Assembly (NCBI GenBank): GCA_023460855.1
Contig: JAEWOS010000006.1
Coordinates: forward strand, 124,001-188,000
Length of the DNA: 64,000 nucleotides
Direction of reading: 5' to 3'
DNA from: Bacteroidota bacterium
GTDB lineage: Bacteria; Bacteroidota; Bacteroidia; Flavobacteriales; Weeksellaceae
This document shows, piece after piece, positions 1 to 8,363 of the stretch (position 1 is the stretch's first letter; every line of letters begins with the position of its first letter). The notes beneath the pieces were generated by a model. The model was not told the DNA's origin and did not search any database. It saw only the letters and a list, made by a program, of their open reading frames with translations. A program made the position numbers and the translations under genes.

Positions 1-25
1 TATAAAAGACGCCTGAAATGCCGAT

Positions 26-949
26 TTAGCGGGGTTTTGCGAGAATGTGAAGAATTTCCTCAAAATTTCCTGCCTTTTCCTGATTTTTAACATCTGAAAT
101 CTCCCAGAATCCTTCCAAAAATGTAAACTGAAGGTTTCCGAGGTCTTCTCTGAAGTTTTTTTGCAGCAGCGAAAAAAGCAGTTCTTTCTGTAAATCCGGA
201 GCGTTAATCCGGGGCGGAACAAACTCAGGATGTATATTAAAAAGACGCGGAAGAGAAAGTTCTTGATGTTGTGAAATGATATCTTCCGCAATACCTGCAT
301 ACAGTTTCTGTTCCTTGATGAACCAGATTTTGTCCGCAAATTCTTTTGCCAGACGCCAGTCGTGCGAGGAATAGAGAATCAGCTTACCGAAATCTTCAGC
401 AAGTGCGCGAAGCAGTTTCAGGATAACGATTTTATTTTCTTCATCGAGATGTGCAGTCGGTTCATCCAGAATAATGAAAGGAGAATTCTGAGCCAGTGCA
501 CGTCCGATAAACGCTTTCTGAAGGTTGCCGTCAGAAAGTTTATTTACGCTGAAATCTTTGTATTGCGCTAAACCAAGAGAATCTACAATATCAGATACTT
601 CTTTTTTGTCAATTTCAGATAATTCGAAATAATAAGGATAGTGAATATATTTTCCGAGTGAAATTAAGTCGGTTACCGTAAAATGTGATGGAAGCGTAGA
701 CTTGGAAAAAACCACCGCTGTCTGCGCGGCGATCTCTTTGCCTGAAAGGTTGCGGATTTTCTTGCCATTCAGCAGGATATTACCATGCAGCAACGGAATC
801 TGATTCAGTATGCTTTTGATCAAAGTTGTCTTTCCGACACCGTTATTACCGATCAAAAGACACACTTCACCAACATCCAGAGAAGTATTAACTCCTTTAA
901 TTAAAGGTGTTTTGTACCCGATTTCCGTATCATTTAATTCTAAAAACAA
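26..949 (-). CDS. ABC transporter ATP-binding protein, FecE/BtuD-like
   Basis: Cytoplasmic ATPase of an importer of the iron-siderophore/heme/cobalamin class. The 307-residue protein has a Walker A motif GNNGVGKT at residues 34-41, Walker B FIILDE near 158-163 followed by PTAHLD, and an H-loop SSHD near 194. The signature motif reads LSDGN (about 138-142) rather than the usual LSGGQ. The family usually runs near 250-260 residues; the extra C-terminal 50 or so have no motif I recognise. It lies 11 bases downstream of the permease gene on the same strand, so the two are cotranscribed. No periplasmic binding protein is in view. The substrate cannot be read from sequence; iron chelate or cobalamin is inferred from the permease family. 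Confidence 0.9.
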   Translation of the reverse strand: MFLELNDTEIGYKTPLIKGVNTSLDVGEVCLLIGNNGVGKTTLIKSILNQIPLLHGNILLNGKKIRNLSGKEIAAQTAVVFSKSTLPSHFTVTDLISLGKYIHYPYYFELSEIDKKEVSDIVDSLGLAQYKDFSVNKLSDGNLQKAFIGRALAQNSPFIILDEPTAHLDEENKIVILKLLRALAEDFGKLILYSSHDWRLAKEFADKIWFIKEQKLYAGIAEDIISQHQELSLPRLFNIHPEFVPPRINAPDLQKELLFSLLQKNFREDLGNLQFTFLEGFWEISDVKNQEKAGNFEEILHILAKPR

Positions 950-960
950 CTTTACAATGT

Positions 961-1938
961 TTAATTCTTGCCATTAAAAAGCATTGTTAAAATTACAGGA
1001 ATTCCAAACAGGGAAGTAATCACATTCAGCGGAAATTGCGTCATCTCAGAAACTGTTGAAAAAAGAATCATAATGAGTATTCCCAAAATCATATTCAGAA
1101 TCCATTGCTGCCAGAGTTTTGCAGGATTGTAAATCATTCTGCAGAAATGCGGAACTACAATTCCTATAAACAAAACCGGGCCTAAGAATGCCGTAACAGA
1201 AGCTGACAAGAGAGAAGAAGCGATGATGATCAGATATTTCAGAACATTAAGATTCACTCCCAGACTTTGTGCATATGCGGTTCCGAGACTGTTTCCTATT
1301 AATGGTTTTATCGACCGGAAGCTTAGAAAAGTACCAACGAAGACGATCACGGACAGTATTGTAATCTGATTTCCGGTTACTGAATTATTGGCTCCAAAAC
1401 TCCATAAAATGTAATTTTTTAAACTCTGGTTATCTGCGTAAAACTGCAGAATTGAAACGATCGCTCCTGCGAGTGCTGAAATAAGAAATCCGAAAATAAT
1501 CAGAAAAGATTTGTCCTGAAAACGGTTCGAAAATGCCAGCAAAATCAACATCAGTAAAATGCTTCCTGCAATTGCGGAAAAGCTTAGAAAACTGTTCTGC
1601 AGAAATTCAGGAAAAGAAATATCCTGAGCGAGAAAAATGTAAAAAGCAACGCTTAAACTGGCCACAGAAGTAATACCCAGAACAGAAGGACCGGCCAAAG
1701 GATTCTGAAAATATTCCTGCAGCAGAAAGCCCGATGTCGGGATGGAAATACCTGCCAGAAGCATTACCAACACGCGGTTGATGCGCAGTTCAGCAATTTG
1801 CGAATTTGCTGTTGCTGTAAAAAAATCCTGAAAAGAGAGATGCAGGAATCCGGTATTCAGGTTAAGCCAGATCAAAGCCAGTGCTGTTAACCCGAGCAGC
1901 AGACAAAGGCTCTGAAAACTGATCCTGATTTTAGTCAA
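961..1938 (-). CDS. FecCD-family ABC transporter permease
   Basis: Integral inner-membrane permease of the BtuC/FecCD/FhuB family, predicted to have about nine or ten membrane segments. The region around RINRVLVMLLAG, followed by LLQEYFQNPLAGPSVLG, is the family's typical N-terminal signature. The open frame reaches back to a TTG at 1968, but I prefer the TTG at 1938 (MTKIRIS...), which gives 325 residues and overlaps the stop of the upstream TlpA-like gene by 8 bases, a normal coupled arrangement. It pairs with the ATPase gene immediately downstream. Confidence 0.88.
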   Translation of the reverse strand: MTKIRISFQSLCLLLGLTALALIWLNLNTGFLHLSFQDFFTATANSQIAELRINRVLVMLLAGISIPTSGFLLQEYFQNPLAGPSVLGITSVASLSVAFYIFLAQDISFPEFLQNSFLSFSAIAGSILLMLILLAFSNRFQDKSFLIIFGFLISALAGAIVSILQFYADNQSLKNYILWSFGANNSVTGNQITILSVIVFVGTFLSFRSIKPLIGNSLGTAYAQSLGVNLNVLKYLIIIASSLLSASVTAFLGPVLFIGIVVPHFCRMIYNPAKLWQQWILNMILGILIMILFSTVSEMTQFPLNVITSLFGIPVILTMLFNGKN

Positions 1939-2554
1939 CTCGTGCAGCAGTATTGGTGCTGTCCGCAATCACAGTTTCACCGGTTTGTGGTGCAGCAGAA
2001 ATAAAATTTGCAATTTTTCGGTCGAGTTCACTTTTGGTCATCATTCCAATTGTTTCATCCACCTGTGCTCCTTTACGGATATGTGTGTACGGAATTGAGC
2101 TGCCATCCCATTCACTGAAATTCTGAGTAAAATATTTAGGCGAAAGTGCGAGCGCATCGAGCAAAATAATATTTTTTGTGAGTCTTTGCGTTTCTGCAAA
2201 TTCTTTCACTTTCGTTGGCCAGTCCTCTTTATCGTCTACACTCACGAATGTAAATTTCACAGGCTGGTTGTGAAGTTCAGTCATTTTTTCCTTGAAATGT
2301 GGAATCTCTCTCATGCATGGTCCGCACCAGGTTGCAAAAAAATTGGTAACGTACAGCGTGTCATTCTGTTTTTCAGAAAGCAGATCTGCAAGTCTTTCTG
2401 CGGAATATTCTGTTCCGGCAAAAACCGGTGCCGGTTCATTGGTTTCCGGAACAGTAATACTGTCTGAGCTGAAATCTGTTTCAGTTACTGCTTCTTTCTT
2501 GTTGCACGAAAGCAAAGTGGCTGCAACAGTGAGTATCATGAGGAAATTCTTCAT
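1931..2554 (-). CDS. TlpA-like thioredoxin-fold lipoprotein
   Basis: A 207-residue lipoprotein predicted to sit in the periplasm. The signal peptide ends in the lipobox LLSC with Cys17, and the redox motif WCGPC is at 76-80 within a thioredoxin fold (FFATWCGPCMREIPHF). TlpA/ResA proteins reduce or isomerise disulfides in envelope proteins, for example during cytochrome maturation. It heads the three-gene unit with the FecCD permease and ATPase. Sharing an operon with a metal-chelate importer suggests, as inference, a link to a heme or iron route, but no cytochrome gene is nearby. It is divergent from the reductase gene at 2581. Confidence 0.9.
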   Translation of the reverse strand: MKNFLMILTVAATLLSCNKKEAVTETDFSSDSITVPETNEPAPVFAGTEYSAERLADLLSEKQNDTLYVTNFFATWCGPCMREIPHFKEKMTELHNQPVKFTFVSVDDKEDWPTKVKEFAETQRLTKNIILLDALALSPKYFTQNFSEWDGSSIPYTHIRKGAQVDETIGMMTKSELDRKIANFISAAPQTGETVIADSTNTAARVD

Positions 2555-2564
2555 AAAATTTTCT

Positions 2565-2572
2565 TATTTTTG
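2565..2572 (+). promoter_or_regulatory. Bacteroidota -7 box for the reductase gene
   Basis: TATTTTTG matches the Bacteroidota TAnnTTTG element. The ATG at 2581 follows after 8 bases, so the transcript leader must be very short. No good -33 TTG is seen at the usual distance. Confidence 0.6.
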
Positions 2573-2580
2573 AATGGTTT

Positions 2581-3702
2581 ATGGATCAACACAATGCCTT
2601 ATCTAGGCAATACATCTTTCACAGTCTAAAAGTAAAAAAAATGCAACAGCTTACCAAAACAAGCTTTGCATTACAGTTTGAGGTGCCTTCTTCATTGCGC
2701 GAAAAATTTATTTTCGAAGCTGGCCAGTATGTAGGTCTCCGGTTTATACATGAAGGCAGGCAAGTTATCAACGATTATTCTTTCACTTCAGCGCCTCATG
2801 AAGGAACACTCGAGATTGCTGTACGTTTTCATCCGGATTTCGGAAGCAGCAAAAGCCTCAGTGAAATCTGCAGCACGGGCAGTTTTCTGGAAGTATCGGA
2901 ACCAAAAGGCAGATTTACGCTCGTGACAAAACCCCATGAATTCCGCACCATTGTAGGATTTGCTGCCGGCATTGGAATTACCCCGATTTTCAGCCACATC
3001 AAAAACCTCTTATTCACTGAACCAAGAACACGCATTTTTTTGTTTTACGGAAATAAAAATCCTTCAGAAACGGTATTCCGCAAGGAACTCGATCAGCTGG
3101 CTCTGGATTCGGGAGGCCGCTTTCAGATTCATTATTTCTTCACACAGGATGAATCAGTTAAAGGATTTTTTGCAGGAAGAATAGACCTTCATAAAGTAAA
3201 ACTCATCATCAATCAGATTCTTAATTATGATGATACCGATGAAGAAAGCACCATCTGGGATGCTGTAGATGAAGTGCTGATTTGCGGCAGCGGCCCGTTC
3301 ATTAAAGAATTAGCAAACGCCAGTTTTGAAAACGGAATTCCGAAAAGAAATATTCATTTCGAACTTTTTGAGGAATTTAACGAAGATATTTATCCGATGG
3401 AAGTGGAGTTTCCGCTGATTGAAAATGTAACTGTAAAATACGTATTGGACGGATCAGATTACACCACGGTTCTGGAAAATAATTCCGCAAAAATCCTTCA
3501 GAGCCTTTTGGAGTTGGGAATGCCGGTTCCGTTTTCGTGCAAATCGGGAATATGCGGAAGCTGCATCTGCACTTTGAAAAAAGGCGATGTAGAATTGCTC
3601 GAAAATGAATATTTGACGGAATCTGAAGAACGTTCAGGGAAAATACTTGCCTGCATGAGTTTCGCACTCGACAAAAATATTGAACTCGATTTCGACGAAT
3701 GA
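2581..3702 (+). CDS. FAD/NAD(P)/2Fe-2S ferredoxin reductase (PaaE-like)
   Basis: A 373-residue one-chain electron-transfer protein. It has an FAD-binding beta-barrel (about 10-110), an NAD(P)-binding domain with FAAGIGITPIFSH, and a C-terminal plant-type ferredoxin domain with cysteines spaced C-x4-C-x2-C-x29-C. This order matches PaaE and related reductases that feed oxygenases or desaturases. The FAD motif, normally RxYS, reads NDYSFTS near 64-70, so the usual arginine is replaced. The nucleotide-binding half has an acidic insertion (DDTDEESTIWDAVDE). No oxygenase gene is adjacent, so its partner is unknown. Its last four bases overlap the next gene (ATGA). Confidence 0.85.
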   Translation: MDQHNALSRQYIFHSLKVKKMQQLTKTSFALQFEVPSSLREKFIFEAGQYVGLRFIHEGRQVINDYSFTSAPHEGTLEIAVRFHPDFGSSKSLSEICSTGSFLEVSEPKGRFTLVTKPHEFRTIVGFAAGIGITPIFSHIKNLLFTEPRTRIFLFYGNKNPSETVFRKELDQLALDSGGRFQIHYFFTQDESVKGFFAGRIDLHKVKLIINQILNYDDTDEESTIWDAVDEVLICGSGPFIKELANASFENGIPKRNIHFELFEEFNEDIYPMEVEFPLIENVTVKYVLDGSDYTTVLENNSAKILQSLLELGMPVPFSCKSGICGSCICTLKKGDVELLENEYLTESEERSGKILACMSFALDKNIELDFDE

Positions 3703-4316
3703 AGAAACTGCTGGACATTATGAAGTTTTTTTTTGGCTCCGTAGAAATGGGAATACTGCTTATTTTGCTCGCCAATATGTGGGTTTATTCCGTTACCGAT
3801 GGCCGTACATTCAGAAAAATTTCTAAAATTCCGCCACGGGAAACTGCTCTTGTGCTTGGAACTTCACCAAAAACGATGTCCGGAACTGCGAACCCGTATT
3901 TCATCAAAAGAATGGATGCCGCAGCATTGCTTTTCCACCACGGAAAAGTGCGGAAAATAATTGTTAGTGGCGAAAAAAGCAGGGGATATGATGAACCTGC
4001 AGCCATGAAAAATTTTCTGATTTATCAGGGAGGTGTTCCGGAAGAAATCATCATTGAAGATCCGGAAGGTTTTAATACACACAGCAGTATCATCCGCGCA
4101 AAACAGATTTATAAACAGAAAGAAATAATAATTGTTTCACAGGGATTCCATAATCTTCGCGCGCTTTTTTTTGCCAGAAATAATTCTTTGAATGCTTTGG
4201 GTTTTGATGCGCAGGATGTAACGAAACCGGAGAGTTTTTACAGAAATCAGTCCCGGGAAATACTGGCAAGAGTTTTAGCAGTAGGATATTTTCTGTTGGG
4301 AATTTCACCGGATTAA
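3699..4316 (+). CDS. DUF218 (ElyC/SanA/YdcF-like) membrane protein
   Basis: A 205-residue protein with one N-terminal membrane segment (about 8-28) and a DUF218 domain. Visible family features are ALVLGTS near the domain start, KIIVSGE, and IVSQGFHNLRALFFARN. SanA/ElyC relatives affect envelope barrier function and peptidoglycan or enterobacterial antigen steps; the chemistry is not settled. Its start overlaps the reductase stop by ATGA, so translation is probably coupled. Confidence 0.85.
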   Translation: MKKLLDIMKFFFGSVEMGILLILLANMWVYSVTDGRTFRKISKIPPRETALVLGTSPKTMSGTANPYFIKRMDAAALLFHHGKVRKIIVSGEKSRGYDEPAAMKNFLIYQGGVPEEIIIEDPEGFNTHSSIIRAKQIYKQKEIIIVSQGFHNLRALFFARNNSLNALGFDAQDVTKPESFYRNQSREILARVLAVGYFLLGISPD

Positions 4317-4340
4317 TCAGGAAAATAATAATAATACATA

Positions 4341-5045
4341 ATGAAAAATAAAGTAGCGTATATCACAGGAGGAACTAAGGGAATCGGCTTTGGAATCGCA
4401 CAGGAAATGCTGAAAAACGGAATCAGGGTAGCCATTTCCGGAAGAAATTTAAAAGATGCTGAAGAAGCGGCCTCCCGTCTTTCGGATGCGGAAAATGTGT
4501 TCGCCGTAGAATCTGACGTTCGCGATGCAGAAAGCGAGATAAAGGCTGTTTCCGGAATTATTGAACAATTCGGGCAGCTGGATTATGTGATCGCGAATGC
4601 CGGTCTCGGAATTTTTAAAGCCGTTGATGAACTTTCCGCACAGGAATGGAACCAGATGATCGATACCAATCTTACCGGTGTTTTTCATACGATGAAGGCA
4701 TCACTTCCGGAACTCAAAAAATCAGAAGGATATTTCATCAGTATAGCGAGTCTGGCCGGAACCAATTTTTTCGAAAACGGTTCGGGATATAATGCTTCCA
4801 AATTTGGGCTGGTCGGTTTCACGCAGGCTGCGATGATCGATCTGCGGAAGTACGGAATTAAAGTTTCCACCATCATGCCCGGATCCGTTTCTACATATTT
4901 TAATGGTAATGAACCTTCGGAAAAAGATGCCTGGAAAATTCAGCCTGAAGATATTGGCGAACTCGTAATCGATCTTATTAAGATGAATCCGAGAACTTTA
5001 CCGAGCAAAATCGAAGTTCGTCCGTCGAGACCGAAAAGTTCGTAA
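4341..5045 (+). CDS. SDR-family oxidoreductase
   Basis: A 234-residue classical short-chain dehydrogenase. The nucleotide-binding motif TGGTKGIG is at 9-16, the structural motif is ANAGLG, the catalytic serine lies in ISIASLAG, and the catalytic pair in YNASK. The Arg in SGRN after the second beta-strand favours NADPH, by analogy. It follows the DUF218 gene by 24 bases and is probably in the same unit. The substrate is unknown; a ketoacyl or sugar-like carbonyl is possible but not shown. Confidence 0.88.
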   Translation: MKNKVAYITGGTKGIGFGIAQEMLKNGIRVAISGRNLKDAEEAASRLSDAENVFAVESDVRDAESEIKAVSGIIEQFGQLDYVIANAGLGIFKAVDELSAQEWNQMIDTNLTGVFHTMKASLPELKKSEGYFISIASLAGTNFFENGSGYNASKFGLVGFTQAAMIDLRKYGIKVSTIMPGSVSTYFNGNEPSEKDAWKIQPEDIGELVIDLIKMNPRTLPSKIEVRPSRPKSS

Positions 5046-5058
5046 ATCCGTCTGATTT

Positions 5059-7620
5059 TTAGAACGGATAACCAAGTGCAAAGTTCAGAGTCGGTTTCAG
5101 CGGCTGGAATTTGTTCAGGCGCCATCTTTCGTTCACAGGTCTGTTCGGATCGTAAATTTTGTAGGCTAGGTCGATTCTCGCGGTAATGTACGCAACATGA
5201 ATTCTGAGTCCGACGCCGCTTCCTATTCCGAGCTGTTTGTAAAACTCGCTGAATTTAAACTGGTCGCCAAAACCGTTGTCTTTCAGGCTCCATATATTTC
5301 CCATATCGGTAAATACCGCTCCTTCATACATATCTGTGAACGGAATCCGGTATTCGATATTGGTTGTTAATTTTACGTTGTCCATCGCGTAAGCACGGAT
5401 TCTTTCATCGAGCTGGGAATCTGCAGGTCCCAAACCGCCGAAAACATTCCATGCACGAATATCGAGAGATCCGCCGTTGAAATACGACTTGATATAAGGC
5501 ATAGTGGTGGAATTGCCATACGGAATTCCGAGTCCGATAAACTGTCTCAACACGAGATTCTGCCTGCCAAAAGAGAAATATTTTCTGACGTCAAAATCAA
5601 ATTTTACGAACTGCGAATACGGAATGTTGAAGATTTCTTTCCGGTCGCCTTCCATCGCTGTCCGGTTTTCGTTCGTTTTCCCGAGAAGACTGACAATATT
5701 GCCTGCCAGTTCAAATTTCCCGCTGAAAAAGAAGGGATTTTCGAATTCCTTTTTACCAATTTCGTTGTAGGTAAAACCATACTGCATCGAAGCTACGAGT
5801 ACATCCTGAGTCTGCCTGTCGCGGTTCAGCAGCGACTGCCGGAAACTGTTGAAGCCGTCCAGCGTAGAGCCGGACAGTGAATTCACATAATTCTGATCAT
5901 TGATAATCATCGAAGCGTATTCGTCCAGATCAAGTTGTCCGTTTTGAAACTGCTGATTCAGTGCCGGCGAATAATCCTGGAAAATAAGGTCGCGGTAAAT
6001 CTGATCACGCGGGAAAAATTCGTAATAGCGATCTTTATTCCCGGTTAAACTGAGCTGTGTATTAAAAAGCGTAAGACGGTGCTGCACCACATCATTTACG
6101 TTTGCAAAATAATTGAGACCGGTATTGAACGTCAGCCTGTCCATTCCGATATTTTTCTGATAGGAAGCTCCCAGAATAATAGAGGAAGTGGGAGAGTATC
6201 TTTTCGGAATCACTTTATAATAGGAAAACGGCAACAGAAGCCGAGGAAACATCAGTGAAGCCTGTGCGGAAAGTTCGTGCGCGAGCACGCGTTTATTTTC
6301 ATCTTTTGAACTTCGTATGCTACCGACAATCCACGAAACGCTCGTTGAGAGATTTTCTGCGCCTCCAAAAATATTTCTGCTTAATAAATCCACAGAAGGT
6401 GCAGCGGAAAGATTCAGCAGTTGCGAATAATTTGCATCAAAGGCCAGTTTTAAATCATATCTGTTGAGCGGAGAAAGATAATAGGTAACATCGATAATGC
6501 TGTCGCTGCCTTTTCTCAATCCTTCCTTGTAGCGGGCAAGGCTGAAGTTATTCATCGCGCTGATGTTCCTCTTGGTCAGATCGAAATTATGCTGATCGTA
6601 AACCCTGCCTGGCTGAAGAATTACCGGTCTCCACATGGCTCTTGTCTTAAACCGGTCGTTCTGTTTGAAGAAGGTAATTCCGCGCAGAGAATCCTTTTTT
6701 ACGTTCAAAGTGTCGGAAAGATCGTCCACGATAAACATCTTGATATTGCCTACAGTTGCCACTTTGTAAGGTGTATTAAGCGTATCCTTTCTTATTTCCA
6801 TCGTTAGCGGAACCTGCTTTGTGCTCGTTAAGGTATCCGCCGTGAAATAAATTTCATCATTGGCATTGTTGAAGCGGTAATAACCACGGCTTCTCATCAG
6901 TTCGGTAACCCGTTTTACCTCGTCTTCCAGAACGGTCTGATCGAGAATGGCTTTGGAACGCACCAGGCTTTTGGAAAGATCTTCCTCATAAATTGCCTTT
7001 ACGGACGGATACGGAATATCGTAATAATATTCGCTGATCATGGTGGGATCGTTGTTCTCGATATAATAATTGACCTCTGCTTTTTTTGCTGCAGAATCCA
7101 GTTTGTGATCGAAATCTACCTCCGCTTCCCAATAACCGCGGTAAGTGAGCGTTTTTTCGATATTATTGGCACTCGTTTCTGATTTTCCCTGATCCAGTAT
7201 TACCGGAGGTTTACCCAAAGTGTGCAGTACACGTTCTCCCCAAAGACTTTTCCCTACATCTTCATTTTTTCCGTATTTAATTAGCAAAGAATCTCTGAGT
7301 CGCTGATCTCTCATTTCGCTCGGATAAGTCATATATTCTGTGAAAAGCGAATCGTATTTCGGATTAGAAAGATTGTAAACCCACAATCCGACAGGGAAAA
7401 GAAACAGCGTTTTTTTATTGGGCTTTTGCTGCACAGAAGATTCCACTTCATCTTCGAAAAGTTTTACATCTTCGTAATGAAATTTGTTTTTGGTAAGCAG
7501 ATACTCACCGTCCGGAACTTTTTTAGTGGTACTGCAGGCGTACAGCAGAAGTATCGCGGTTGCAGAAGCAAATATTATATGGTATTTTTGAAAATATTTT
7601 TTCAGATGCTTACGGCTCAT
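5059..7620 (-). CDS. BamA/TamA-family outer-membrane protein (lipoprotein-type signal)
   Basis: An Omp85-type outer-membrane protein of 853 residues, with an N-terminal half that looks like POTRA domains and a C-terminal 16-strand-type barrel ending in phenylalanine (GYPF). The frame is open to 7770, but the ATG at 7620 gives MSRKHLKK, a hydrophobic stretch and a lipobox ending LLYAC (Cys29), so I start there. A lipidated Omp85 protein is typical of a Bacteroidota subgroup distinct from the essential BamA. It probably assembles or exports outer-membrane proteins. Its start overlaps the divergent RNA methyltransferase gene by 15 bases. It converges with the SDR gene with only 13 bases between. 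Confidence 0.9.
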   Translation of the reverse strand: MSRKHLKKYFQKYHIIFASATAILLLYACSTTKKVPDGEYLLTKNKFHYEDVKLFEDEVESSVQQKPNKKTLFLFPVGLWVYNLSNPKYDSLFTEYMTYPSEMRDQRLRDSLLIKYGKNEDVGKSLWGERVLHTLGKPPVILDQGKSETSANNIEKTLTYRGYWEAEVDFDHKLDSAAKKAEVNYYIENNDPTMISEYYYDIPYPSVKAIYEEDLSKSLVRSKAILDQTVLEDEVKRVTELMRSRGYYRFNNANDEIYFTADTLTSTKQVPLTMEIRKDTLNTPYKVATVGNIKMFIVDDLSDTLNVKKDSLRGITFFKQNDRFKTRAMWRPVILQPGRVYDQHNFDLTKRNISAMNNFSLARYKEGLRKGSDSIIDVTYYLSPLNRYDLKLAFDANYSQLLNLSAAPSVDLLSRNIFGGAENLSTSVSWIVGSIRSSKDENKRVLAHELSAQASLMFPRLLLPFSYYKVIPKRYSPTSSIILGASYQKNIGMDRLTFNTGLNYFANVNDVVQHRLTLFNTQLSLTGNKDRYYEFFPRDQIYRDLIFQDYSPALNQQFQNGQLDLDEYASMIINDQNYVNSLSGSTLDGFNSFRQSLLNRDRQTQDVLVASMQYGFTYNEIGKKEFENPFFFSGKFELAGNIVSLLGKTNENRTAMEGDRKEIFNIPYSQFVKFDFDVRKYFSFGRQNLVLRQFIGLGIPYGNSTTMPYIKSYFNGGSLDIRAWNVFGGLGPADSQLDERIRAYAMDNVKLTTNIEYRIPFTDMYEGAVFTDMGNIWSLKDNGFGDQFKFSEFYKQLGIGSGVGLRIHVAYITARIDLAYKIYDPNRPVNERWRLNKFQPLKPTLNFALGYPF
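7560..7590 (+). promoter_or_regulatory. Promoter of the SpoU methyltransferase gene, inside the Omp85 gene
   Basis: TTG at 7560-7562, a 20-base spacer and TATTTTTG at 7583-7590 fit the Bacteroidota consensus closely. The ATG at 7606 is 15 bases downstream. The promoter lies wholly within the signal-peptide codons of the opposite-strand Omp85 gene. Confidence 0.65.
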
Positions 7621-8349
7621 AAAGTAAAGCTTATTCAGTCTTTGGACAAAAAGAAATTCAGACAAAAATACAATTTGTTCGTGGTTGAAGGTAACAAAAT
7701 AATACGTGAACTTCAAGATTCTGATTACCACATCCAAGAAATTTACACTACCGATCCTGAACTTCTGCAAACTTCTGACTTTGAAGTAATCGGCATCAAT
7801 GACCGGGAACTCAGGAAAATCAGTTTTTTACAGCACCCAAAAGACAGTTTGGCAGTTTGTCAAATCCCTGAAATGCAGCATGATAAAGAATCTGATTTCC
7901 AGCTTATTCTGGACGGAATTCAGGATCCCGGAAATCTGGGAACCATCATCAGACTTGCCGACTGGTTTGGGATCGAAAAAATTATCTGTTCAGAAGACAC
8001 TGCAGATCTTTACAACCCAAAAGTTATTCAGGCAAGCATGGGTTCTTTTCTAAGGGTTCAGGTAGTCTATACGCAGCTTGAAGAATTTATGAAGAATTCT
8101 GCAAATACTAATATAGGAACCGATATGGAAGGCGAAAATATTTATGATTTTGAATTTCCGGACCGCATCAATCTTATTCTCGGAAATGAAGGCAACGGAA
8201 TGCGTGACGCTACAGTTGCAGCACTTGATCAAAAGATCACCGTGCCGCGCTTTGGCAATTTAAAAAGTACCGAAAGCCTGAATGTTTCAGTTGCCGGTGC
8301 AATTATTCTGGGACAGATTTTCGGAAACCGCAAAAAAAAACCGTCATAA
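7606..8349 (+). CDS. SpoU/TrmH-family RNA 2'-O-methyltransferase
   Basis: A 247-residue SPOUT methyltransferase acting on rRNA or tRNA ribose. The N-terminal substrate-binding part has KKFRQKYNLFVVEG, and the catalytic knot carries the SpoU motifs ILDGIQDPGNLGTIIRLADWFG, LILGNEGNGM and ESLNVSVAGAIIL. The open frame starts at 7426, but homologues begin right at the MLTAHKVKLIQSL stretch, which corresponds to the ATG at 7606. It could be RlmB-like or a TsnR/TrmH relative; the exact target nucleotide cannot be read. Its final lysine codons (AAA x3) double as the U-tract of the minus-strand terminator. Confidence 0.92.
   Translation: MLTAHKVKLIQSLDKKKFRQKYNLFVVEGNKIIRELQDSDYHIQEIYTTDPELLQTSDFEVIGINDRELRKISFLQHPKDSLAVCQIPEMQHDKESDFQLILDGIQDPGNLGTIIRLADWFGIEKIICSEDTADLYNPKVIQASMGSFLRVQVVYTQLEEFMKNSANTNIGTDMEGENIYDFEFPDRINLILGNEGNGMRDATVAALDQKITVPRFGNLKSTESLNVSVAGAIILGQIFGNRKKKPS
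7663..7670 (-). promoter_or_regulatory. -7 box of the Omp85-family gene, inside the SpoU gene
   Basis: On the minus strand the sequence reads TATTTTTG, 42 bases before the ATG at 7620. A TTG lies 24 bases further upstream, slightly beyond the usual 17-23 spacing. The element is inside the first codons of the opposite-strand methyltransferase gene. Confidence 0.5.
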
Positions 8350-8356
8350 ATGACGG
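8341..8356 (-). terminator. Terminator of the YtxH/holin-like group
   Basis: CCGTCA / TGACGG stem with a 4-base loop, followed on the minus strand by a run of nine T. It sits across the stop codon of the convergent methyltransferase gene. Confidence 0.75.
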
Positions 8357-8363
8357 CTGTTAT

